Below are positions 34,577 to 43,675 of a stretch of DNA of 64,000 bases, one piece after another. The notes under the pieces are model-generated. The model did no database searches, was not told the DNA's origin, and saw nothing but the letters and a program-made list of their open reading frames with translations. Within the stretch, counting starts at the first letter, position 1. Every line of letters starts with the position of its first letter. The stretch comes from Centrapalus pauciflorus (lineage: Eukaryota > Streptophyta > Magnoliopsida > Asterales > Asteraceae): NCBI GenBank assembly GCA_020465985.1, contig JAANYP010000163.1, forward strand, positions 956,958 through 1,020,957. Direction: 5' to 3'. The position numbers and the translations under genes were made by a program.

Positions 34577-35215
34577 AACCAGAAACATCAGGTCGTCTAG
34601 CTAAATGGGAGATCGAGTTAGGGGAACACAACATTGAATTTCGACCAAGGTCTACATACAAGGGGCAGGATCTGGCTGATTTTCTGGCTGAAAAGAACAC
34701 TACGTCACCCACAGCCACGAAAAGGGAGGATGCAATCGTCTGGAGCCTTTACACAGACGGGTCATCTGGGGCAGAAGGCTCGGGAGATGGCTTGATTCTG
34801 ACAGACCCCGATGGAAAAGAGCACACACATGCTCTTCGTTTTAACTTTAATGCTTCTAATAACGAAGCTGAGTATGAAGCCTTGCTAGCTGGTCTGCGTA
34901 TCGCTGCTTCTCTAGAAGTGGCAGACTTGCAGGTATGCGTCGATTCCACTCATGTGGCCAAGCACATCGATGTACCAACTAGTAATTAATTGCAAACTTC
35001 TTGCAGGTATATGTCGATTCCCAGCTGGTCGTAAATCAGATCAACGGGACGTTCGAAGCAAGGGATAAATCCATGATAGACTATTTAGCTGAGGCCAGAC
35101 GTCTCATGAAAAGTTTTGCTACCTGCAGAATAAGTCAGATACCGCGAGGTAAGAACAAAAAGGCCGATGTTTCAATCAAATTGGCAACTTTAACTTTTGC
35201 TTATCTCACTAAAGA
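34577..35215 (+). pseudogene. Element T second (archaeal-type) RNase H
   Basis: WSLYTDGSSGAEGSGDGLIL has the catalytic Asp, NNEAEYEALLAGLRIAASLE the Glu, and VDSQLVVNQINGTFEAR plus the NKKADVS segment the remaining Asp sites (Ala-Asp kept). A second RNase H of this type marks Tat-lineage gypsy elements. The domain is interrupted at 34933-35006 by a 74 bp GT...AG segment flanked by ~20 bp direct repeats. Confidence 0.85.
34933..35006 (+). other. 74 bp intron-like insertion in the second RNase H of element T
   Basis: Bounded by CTTGCAG|GTATGCGTCGATTCC and CTTGCAG|GTATATGTCGATTCC, near-identical direct repeats. Removing the 74 bp restores reading from LQ to VYVDSQLVV in frame. It could be a duplication by template switching with a unique 52 bp filler, or spliceable by chance. 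Confidence 0.6.
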
Positions 35216-36099
35216 GGTCCTTGTAGAAGTTCTCGAAGAAAGGTCTATTGCAGCTAAACCAGTCATGGAGATTCAGGAAACGAATACCACCTGGATGACG
35301 CTCATTTATGAATACTTGCTAAGTGGCACGCTGCCTGGGGATAAAGGAGAGGCTAGAAGGATTCGCATCAAGGCGCCTCGTTTCACCATAAAGGATGGTG
35401 TTATGTATCGCCGGTCGTATCTAGGCCCGTGGCTTCGATGTGTTGGACATCAACATGCCACTAATATCATTCGGGAAATGCACGAAGGCTCGCGTGGTAT
35501 CCATTCAGGTGTAAGAGTGATAGTGGGAAAAATATTGCGGATGGGGTATTAATGGCCCCACGTGAAGAAAGACGTAGAGGAAGAAGTTAAAAGGTGTTCT
35601 TCATGCCAGATACACACCCTAATGGTCAAACAACCACAACATGAACTGGTACATGTCACTTCGTCATGGTCGTTTGCTAAATGGGGAATCGATATAGTGG
35701 GACCATTTCCCGAAGCACCCGGGAGGGTCAAGTTCCTTTTAGTGGCAGTTGACTACTTTTCAAAGTTGGTGGAAGCAAAGCCTTTAGCAACATTTTCTGG
35801 AAAGCATGTTTGTAATTTCGTCTGGGAACACATTGTGTGTCGTTTCGGTATTCCCAAAATAATGGTCAGTGATAACGGTAAACAATTCGCCGAAGAGCCG
35901 TTTAAATCCTGGTGTGAGGAGCTGAATATTCAACAGCGTTTCACCTCGGTGGCACACCCACAACCAATGGTCAAGAGGAGGTGGCCAACAGAGAGGTACT
36001 CAGAGGCTTAAAGGCACGTCTAGGCGCATGCCGAACTGGATGAGTAAACGAGCGCCCAAACGTTCTATGGGGTTTGTGTACTACACCTAAGATCAGCAC
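35216..36099 (+). pseudogene. Element T integrase, truncated
   Basis: The zinc domain reads REMHEGSRGIHSG ... CSSCQ with a TAA between (35550-35552, in GY-stop-WP). The core has the first Asp (GIDIVGPFPEAPG) and second Asp (MVSDNGKQF). A frameshift near 35965 (HPQPMV where HPQ.NGQ is expected) precedes the catalytic Glu, which survives in another frame (GQEEVANREVLRGLK). The sequence ends at ...TPKIST, cut by the G2 LTR. Confidence 0.82.
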
Positions 36100-38119
36100 T
36101 GTAACATCCTCGGATTTATTTTATTGTATTTTGGTTAATTAAGTGGAAAAATATATATTTAAGTTGAAATTGAGCGATTATTATGTATTTTGGATATTTA
36201 GAAAGTTTGTTGCAATTTTAAGAAAATTGAACTCGGAATCATTGTTATGGAGTATTAAGAAATTTAAAAGTTATTAATGATAATTTTAAGAGTAAATCAG
36301 TATTTTATGGAACCGGTTAAGTCGAGGGGTGAAAAGTGCAAAATGGTGAAAATGGGAATAAAATGGTCAAAAACCTCTCATTTTCTATAGTTCTCTCTCT
36401 CTCTAGTTTCTCTCTCTAAGAATTTTCTCTCTACATCTCTCTAAGTTATTTCACAAACCGACCGGCCGATTATCGAGATATATACGTCAACGGAAAGATC
36501 TCGAGGAGTACTACAACAATCTGCAATTGGATTTCTGATTTCGTACGAATTGAGGTAAGAATCGACCCTTTTAAGTTTGTTGTTTCGATTTTGAAGAACT
36601 AGAATTTCGAATCTGTCATTTTATGTAAATTGGAGCTTGTTTTGCTTGAAATATTGCAAGAATATGATAGTATATGCATAATAGAATCGAATCTAGGCAT
36701 CATACTTGATAATATAGGTGATTTGAGGCTTAGAAATGTATATTTTTAAGTTGTAAGATGAACAAACTCGAATATACCATGAACACAGTCGAAATGCAAG
36801 AACAAACTCGATTTTGGTACTATATTCGAGTATATATTCAAGTTTAAACATCAGATTCGAACAAGGGTTCGAATTTATCACTATGGGTTCGAGTTTAGCC
36901 CCTAAAGTCGAAATGGTTCGAGTTTAATAGGAACTCGGCGAGTTCCTATACTGAACTCGGCGAGTACTAACAGATTTTGGGCAGATTCGAATGGGTTTTA
37001 TAGGAATCGAATCTATGGACTAATAATTACACTTTTTGGATACTTTTGGTAGTATATTAAGGCATATAATGAAAGGTTAATTGGAAATAATAACACACCA
37101 ATTGATGGTTTATATCGTGAGTTTCGAATGAAGGTTCCGAATGTCGTATTACTTTCATTTGAATAAATTAATGCTAAGTTGTTAAAGACCATGTAATGAT
37201 AATATGTTTATCATATGAAAATGAAACAGGTCCCTTGTGGTGTTGTCTAACCCACAGTGGGGTACTTGGTGGATCCGGTTGAAAGCCCGAGGAGAAATAA
37301 TATCGTTTAAAGTTTAAATTACGCACCCAATGTGAGTAGATATGATTTCGCATGTTTATATCTGCTTTATGATTGCTATTGCCTGCTGAGACATGTTGCT
37401 TCATTTTTCGTTTGGAATTCTACTAACTTGCGTAGATTTAGATGCACATTCTTATTTGATGCATGTCCGTTCGTTTGTTGTGCATCTAACGATGGACCGG
37501 TGGGTCGCATCTGTTACTCTGATGTTACTGCTCTATATGATGCTGGAGCTGATCCCTCCAGGTCTGGTAGGCAGTATGTCATCCCCGATGTTATGTCTGT
37601 CTCAGATGGTTGGGTTTCATGCCGAGCTTTGGGCTCGTAAGAGCGACGGCTCATGTGTGTCGTACTTTGTGTACGTGGAGAGTGCACGACGTGTGTCGTC
37701 GGTGCTACTCTTGTGGGCATCATAAGGATTTATAAAATGTGTAAATCTGTGTATTCACTAAGCATTCGCTTACCCCTCAGTTGTCTTTATTTTTACAGGA
37801 AAGGGAAAGTCTACTGCCGGACCTTCTAGTTAGGTCATTTTTGGGAAGATTTGGAAGACTTGGCACTATTTAATCGGTAATTATGTTATGAGACAATGTT
37901 GTAATATATTCTGGATGATTGTAATAATTGTAATGGGTTTGTAGACTTAGACATGGTACCTTATAGCACCGTAGGGTGTTCAACACTATTGCACTACTTT
38001 AATTATGCGATATAATGCTTCCGCACTTAAATTAGGTTATCAGATCATTATGTAAATTATGTTTGGTGATTAATCCTGGGTGTTATGTAATTGTGGTTAA
38101 ATGTGGCAAGGGTGTCACA
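36100..38119 (+). repeat. 5' LTR of gypsy element G2
   Basis: Starts TGTAACATCCTCGG directly at the broken end of the element T integrase and ends AAGGGTGTCACA just before a Met-tRNA primer site. At 2020 bp it fits Tekay/Del-like chromovirus LTRs. It has a CT-rich transcribed-leader-like region (36378-36445) and a TTCGAA-rich segment (36760-37010). Short ORFs at 37332-37725 lie in the LTR and are not supported. Confidence 0.85.
36760..37010. repeat. TTCGAA/ACTCGAA motif cluster in G2 LTR
   Basis: More than ten variants of ACTCGAAT, GATTCGAA, GGTTCGAGTTT, and two AACTCGGCGAGT palindromes in 250 bp. The core is the same as in the copia E1 LTR and the array at 63680-64000. Confidence 0.8.
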
Positions 38120-38124
38120 CGAGA

Positions 38125-38135
38125 TGGTATCAGAG
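38125..38135 (+). other. Primer binding site (initiator tRNA-Met) of G2
   Basis: TGGTATCAGAG five bases after the LTR end. Confidence 0.88.
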
Positions 38136-38337
38136 TAGTAGTTTGAGATTCAAGTGTCCGTGAGGTTTTGATCTCAAACATTAGGTAAGGATATGTAGTG
38201 GTTTAAGTAATGATCTGAACTAAGATAGGTTATGATCTAGTAATTATAAGAGATTGACTTTCATACGGGACAAATGGGTGGTGTCTTTAAATTATTGACA
38301 TGTTACTAAACAAGTTATATGTTTATATTTTCAGAAC

Positions 38338-39422
38338 ATGTCTGGAGGGGGAATGACACCTGAAGAAGCAAGAGAAATGATGTTAGCCTTGATGGCTGAA
38401 CTATTCAAATTGATTCAGGATCAGTTTCGGGCTCGAGATGAGGCCGATGCTAAGAGAAGAGAAGATAAAAGAAAGAACAAAGAAAAAGAAAGGGAGGGAA
38501 ATAATGAGGAACAAGATGACAACACTGGGTCATCTAATAAGCCCAGGGGTTGTCGGTTTATGGATTTTAAAGGAAACGGGGCGGTGGAGTTTAACGGTTT
38601 AGGGGATGCTGTTGCCGCACTTGAATGGATAACAGCTACTGAAAGGACATTCCGAATCAGCGATTGTGCTGAGAAGGATATGGTTCGGTATGCTACAACA
38701 ATGTTCACAAACGATGCAATTATGTGGTAGAATTCCATGGTTACTGCTTTAACCTTGGAAAAAGTAAGTGTAATGACTTGGGTTGAGTTCACGGACTTAT
38801 TCACTCAGCAATACTGTCCGGCTGATGAGCGCCGAAGATTGGAGGCAAAGTTTATGGCGCTGATGCAAGGGACTAAGACAGTGTCCCAATATGCTATAGA
38901 ATTCACGAGGCTGAGTCTGTTTGCGCCTCATCAGGTGGACACAGAAGAAAGAAAAGTGACCAGATTTGAGGCTGGTCTTGATATTGAGATAAGGAGGGTT
39001 ATGAGCAACGTCCGCTACCCTACATTTGCTGGCTTACTTGAGGCTGCCAGAAATGTAGAGCAGATTCTGATCATGTCGGGTTATTCGATTGGATCTGCTG
39101 CTGCTTCCACTAACCCAACACAGCCGTCACCGCCGAAGCGCCAACGGGAGGGAGGATACTCGGGATCTTCCCGGTCTTCACAGTACTCACCTCAACAGTC
39201 GTATCGCCGACAGTCTGGTTCTTCCGATCGTGGTCAGGCTCGTGCCTACTCCATCAACACTGAGCCGCGATATTGTAATAGGTGTCACTTGGAACACTTC
39301 GGCAAGTGCACCAATGGACGTGCTTGTTTTTGTTGTGGTGAGTTGGGCCATTTTCAGAGTGAGTGCCCAAGGAAGGGAGATGCTTGTCATAAGTGTGGTG
39401 TATGGGGACACTACAGTAGGAA
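38338..39422 (+). pseudogene. G2 Gag, interrupted by copia E1
   Basis: MSGGGMTPEEAREMMLALMA, a charged KRREDKRKNKEKEREGNN stretch, the GCRFMDFKGNG block, capsid domain (WVEFTDLFTQQYCPADERRR, QGTKTVSQYAIEFTRLSLF) and Cys-rich motifs CNRCHLEHFGKC, CFCCGELGHFQSEC and an incomplete CHKCGVWGHYSRN. A TGG-to-TAG change (38728-38730) breaks the frame once; the frame is otherwise open. Homologous in order to G1 gag. The last knuckle is cut at 39422 by the E1 LTR. The rest of G2 is not found on the far side of E1/E2. Confidence 0.88.
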
Positions 39423-39816
39423 TGTTGGTACACCCTGTGTGACGATAGCAGTCTAATCGATCTGCATTATGGTCTAAGTAATATTCTGAGTATTAACAAG
39501 TGTTTTGATATATATGTTTATATGTGTTTGTCTGTTATTGATTGTGTGTTTGAACTTGATGTAACATATTACAAGAAGTTCAAACATAAAGGTCAAATAT
39601 TAACTCAAGCATAAGTAAAACATAAGTTTCATCACTTAAGAGTTTAAGTGTTTTGGCTAGATTCGAATTGCTTAAGGGAACACATTCGAATCTGTGATAG
39701 ATTCGAATGAGACCTTAGATTCGAATGGGCTAGATTCGAGGATGTCAATATGGACAGACTCGAATGGGCCTTGGGCCAGATTCGAGTTTGGCCCACATCA
39801 GACTCGAATCAGGGTC

Positions 39817-39824
39817 TATAATTA
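39817..39824 (+). promoter_or_regulatory. TATA-like box of E1 LTR
   Basis: GTCTATAATTAGGG, conserved in all E1-type LTRs here (3512 area, 52695, 59838). It is the best candidate core promoter for genomic RNA. Confidence 0.6.
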
Positions 39825-39900
39825 GGGATAGACTCGAATCATTAAGGGACTTTTTGCAGAATTCGTGAGGAATTAAGCAAGAGGCGATCTCGAGTTTATC

Positions 39901-39912
39901 AGCTAGGTGAGT
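39901..39912 (+). promoter_or_regulatory. Consensus 5' splice site in the E1 LTR
   Basis: AGCTAG|GTGAGT lies about 85 bp after the TATA-like box, so downstream of the likely transcription start. It is conserved in the LTRs at 52324 and 59466 but not in the solo LTR at 3110. Retroviruses use a donor in this place for subgenomic mRNAs. Confidence 0.5.
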
Positions 39913-40082
39913 GCCGTTTCGGAGAGAATTAGTTCGTAGGATCGTTCGTGTGTCGTTCGTTCAGCGTCTAATAGTCTCCGTGTTCCGTTGGTTGAGAGTT
40001 GTCCGTCTAACCGTCAACGAGGATTCCGCACTCGTTCACGGATCCGCGTCTAGATAGATCTTGCAGTGGTAGACCTTACAAG

Positions 40083-40093
40083 TGGTATCAGAG
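40083..40093 (+). other. Primer binding site (initiator tRNA-Met) of E1
   Basis: TGGTATCAGAG, two bases after the LTR end. Confidence 0.93.
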
Positions 40094-40778
40094 ACTACGG
40101 AGTGTTCTTGGTGTTCTTCGTGTTCATCAGATACATTCTAGGTTTCTTGACGCTAGTTGGACGGTTTTGCTCTCAAAAACGTGTTTTTGAGCTTAGCAAA
40201 TTCATATTCGGGAAACACTTTGTCGTTTTTCACGTTTTTGGTCGAAATCATTATTTTTCGTTTGAAAAATAGTGATTTAATCTGTAAAACGTCAAAAAAA
40301 TCAAAGTGTTAGCCGTTTTTCGAGTTTGCGGCGCTCGAATCTATAGGGGTAATTAGGGTTTCACTCTAGTCTCGAGTCTAACCTAAATACGCTCCTTTCG
40401 AGTCAATTTCAGTGAGTTTCGAGTCTACTTTGTTTCGAATCTGTTACTTCATTCGAATTGGATCTCGAGTCTGTGTTGTTTCGAGTTTATTTCGACTTTG
40501 TTACTGTTTCGATTCTGCTGACATTCGACTCTGCTGTGCCTTCGATTCTAAGGATCTTCGAATCTAAGGAGTTCTTCGAATCTGACATAACTTCGAATCT
40601 AAGGAGTTCTTCGAATCTGACATAATTTCGAATCTAATTGACTTTTAAGACTTAATCTAATTTAATCTCAACAGATTTAATATTAATTAGTTTCGAATCT
40701 ATCCAGATTCGAATAAGTTAGTCTAAATCAGTTTCGAATTAAATTAATTAAGTTCAAATTCAATTTGTTTCAGAAAAG
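40094..40778 (+). other. E1 leader with TTCGAATC motif repeats
   Basis: Untranslated leader. From 40320 on it holds about twenty TTCGAATCT / TTCGAGTCT / TTCGATTCT variants, including a tandem block (about 40565-40635) of TAAGGAGTTCTTCGAATCTG units. No conserved ORF. Confidence 0.75.
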
Positions 40779-43654
40779 ATGTCAAATCTTCAGAAATTCC
40801 TTGAGATGGATCACGAAGTTGGGAAGGCAAATGCACCGCCAAAGCTGATGAAAGTTGAGGACTATTACTGGTGGAAGGACAGATTTACAGATTTTGTACG
40901 ATTCAATGATATGCGCATGTGGGTGTGCATAGATGAAGGGTACATTCCACCAGTATCTGAAGTTGAAGGCCGTCAAAAGGTCTTGTCATACCAGATGATG
41001 AAAGAGGATGACAAGAAACTATTTGAAGCTGAAAACAAGGCTTTCTCCATAATCCGTATGGCTTTACCTCAAGATATTTTACACACATTTCGGACTCAAA
41101 GGACATCGAAGGAACTTTGGGAGTCTCTCCAGAAAAGGTGTGAAGGTAATCCACGGGTGCGTAGAAAGCGTACAGAGCTGTTGACCCAACAGTTTGCGAT
41201 TTTCAAGGCAATTAAGGATGAACAGTTGGATGATATTATCACAAGGTTCTATCATCTGATAACGGAACTTGAAAGTCATGGAATTGAGTATTCGGACACT
41301 GACAAGAACAACAAGCTTCTTGATGCCCTACCAGCCAAATGGGCTATGTACGTGGCAATGATTAAGCTTAATGAGGACAAATATTATGCTCAATCACTTG
41401 ATGACATTGTGGGAACGTTGAGGGCATATCACTTCGAGATGATTAAGGCTGAGACTGATTACGAGCAAGTCCAGAATCCGGCTATGTATTTTGGAAAGAC
41501 ATCTAAATCATCAGTGACAGCTGAACCGAAGAGTGCTACAGCGTTTTTCACCGGAGAAACGTCATCGCCACCAGAGTCCGAAGACTCACTGAATCGCGCG
41601 TTCTTAGGGTTAGGAAGATCGGAAGAACCGCAACCTCAAGTCCATCAGGCACCGACAAGTCAGAGCTATTCGAAGATGCCGATGAGCGCAAAGTCCGCAG
41701 AAGAACATTTGAATCTGCTTGCTTCCTTTGTGGCAGCTTATGGAAATTGTGTTCAAGGGAAAATCAATGACCCAGCTCTATGGGATGAAGATTACGATCA
41801 GGTCGACCCTGATGACTTAGAGGAAATGGATCTTAAGTGGCAACTGGCCATGGTGACCCAGAGGGTAAAAAGATTCATCAAGCGAACTGGGAGGAATCTG
41901 CAAATGAACAACAAAGGGATAGGATTTGATAAGTCTAAGGTCAAATGCTACAACTGTCAGGGATTGGGACACTTCGCCAGGGAGTGTCAAAGACCGAAGG
42001 TAGAGTCATACCAAGGACAGAGTCAGCATCAAGGACAGTACCAAAATCAGTCCCAACAAAGATACCTTCCGAGTTCCTCATCTGGTCAAGCCAATCTAGC
42101 GGGTCTAATATCCAATGTCACTTCTGACAGACAGCTAGATGGTACCTATGACTGGAGTTCACATCCTGAGTCCAATGCTAGAGCTTTCATGGCTGAAGTT
42201 ACGGAGAATGGTTGTGAAGAAGACGAGCAGACCACAAGGGAAAACAGTCCGATGTGGGTAGAGAAGGCGAATGATCAGACCGTGCTGGAGTTTGCTGCTC
42301 AGATGGCCAACGTGGAATCTGATAACTCAAAGGTTAGTCTTTCTTATTCTCTATTTCAAGAATTATGTGCTTTGTGTGCTACTTCTAATGATAGGTTAAA
42401 TCTAGTCTTAGAATCACATAAAACCATATCTGCTCAAAATGAAAATTTAAAAATTGAAAACGCTAGCCTAAATGATATAAAGCAAGATTTAAAAGAAAAG
42501 CTTAAGGCTGATGCTCAAGACGTAATAGTTCTAAAAGACAAACTGAGTGAGCAGTGTGTTAGGATAGAGCTTATGTATGAGCACGTAGAGGCCTTGACCA
42601 AAAGTCTGAAGGACAAGGAATAGAGCTAGCCGAGACCAAGGTTAAGGTAGCAGAGGCAAATAGCAAGCTGGAAAAGTTTAGGAATTCGAGCCTAAACCTA
42701 GGAAAAGTCTTAGATGCCCAAAGACAGTCTAAGAAGCCTGTAGGTCTAGGTTTTCACGAAATTCCTCCACCATTCAATGCAAACTATGTGCCTCAGCCTC
42801 AGGAGAAAACTGACAAGTCAGTAGACTTAGAGGACCTACCTGAACCGACACCTGAGCCTACAGTTGATAATACACCTAAGGTGGCTGACTCAACCGTCAA
42901 GGTCAAGAAAGTGAAATTTGTGTCTTCCTCCAGTGAAACACCTGCAGGAAAACAGAAAATTTCATGGGCTGACCAGGTCGAAGAGACAGACACTGTAGAT
43001 GTACCAAAGGAAGTAGACACTAGTGAGACACCTAGATCTAAGGGACCAACCAAAAAGTCCATGGATAAGATGTCTTGCTTTAGATGTCACGCGAAAGGGC
43101 ATGTTGCTTCTCACTGTCCAATTAGGAAAGCAGATGTTACCCCTAAGACAGTGAATCAAACACCTGTTAAGCCCTCACCAAGTGTGGCGAGCACGAGTAG
43201 TTCTCAGAGTACCGAGAAAACTGTGCAGGCCGCACCAAAACCTGTTGTGAAACAAACACCGGTTAAGGTTGGACCAAAAGAAGTGGTTAGGACAAATTCA
43301 CCGAATCGTGTCATTAATCAATCTAGGTCAGCACCTCAACAAGTCTATAGGAGCACAACACCTAGCAGGTCACACACTCCAGTTAGGTCACATACTCCCG
43401 TTAGACATTATGTTCCGGTAAGAGCTCAGGGATCACAGTCTGAAATGCAGTATAATAAGAGTTATTCTAGAGCACCACAACAAATGCCTACTCAAAGGCA
43501 AAGAGTGAATCTAAATCACTCGGCACCACAACAGAATTCAGTTCAAAGGCCCAAGTCACCTGAACGGCGAGATGGGTACTTGAAAGAGTTCACGTATGTG
43601 GACGAGAATGGTATTACCAAGTCAGTCATGGCTTGGGTTCCCCGTGATAACTAA
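40779..43654 (+). pseudogene. E1 Gag, long form with two zinc knuckles, one frameshift
   Basis: Begins MSNLQKFLEMDHEVGK. Residues about 20-230 are the UBN2-type capsid domain (YYWWKDRF, LWESLQKRCEGNP, ITRFYHLITELESHG, LDALPAKWAMY). The first knuckle is CYNCQGLGHFAREC (from Cys390). Residues about 520-630 form a coiled coil. A 1-bp deletion near 42621 shifts the frame; the rest continues from 42624 in the other frame with PPPFNANYVPQPQ and a second knuckle, CFRCHAKGHVASHC (43076-43117), then a Ser/Pro/Arg-rich basic tail. About 958 residues once repaired in frame, long for copia and typical of Sirevirus gags. It ends at TAA 43652-43654, in the same frame as protease. Confidence 0.9.
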
Positions 43655-43655
43655 C

Positions 43656-43675
43656 CTATTTTCTTTCATGTGCAG
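43656..43675 (+). promoter_or_regulatory. Branch point and 3' splice site-like sequence at the E1 gag-pol border
   Basis: GATAACTAAC (containing the gag TAA) is followed by CTATTTTCTTTCATGTGCAG|GAG. This is a good branch site, pyrimidine tract and acceptor, placed exactly between gag stop and protease. Element C has an analogous tract at 21997-22015. Confidence 0.55.

Larger units (their letters stand above)
30249..36099 (+). mobile_element. Ty3/gypsy Tat-lineage element T, 3' truncated
   Basis: A 5' LTR with TATA and CCAAT boxes, gag, protease, RT, RNase H, a second RNase H and a partial integrase, in plus orientation and riddled with stops and frameshifts. The dual RNase H and lack of chromodomain place it in the Tat/Ogre-like lineage. 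The integrase is cut off at 36099 by the LTR of G2. It inserted into the RT of A2. Confidence 0.88.
39423..40080 (+). repeat. 5' LTR of E1 (mosaic)
   Basis: TGTTGGTACACCCTGTGTG to GTAGACCTTACA. The left two-thirds match the E2 3' LTR, the right third matches the E1 3' LTR; the switch lies between about 39805 and 39850. It contains TTCGAATC-type motifs (39655-39795), TATAATTA at 39817-39824 and a consensus splice donor at 39907. Confidence 0.9.

Noticed and set aside
37332..37725. Two overlapping ORFs of about 100 residues with hydrophobic stretches
   Set aside because: They lie in the middle of the 2 kb G2 LTR, overlap in two frames and show no recognisable domain.
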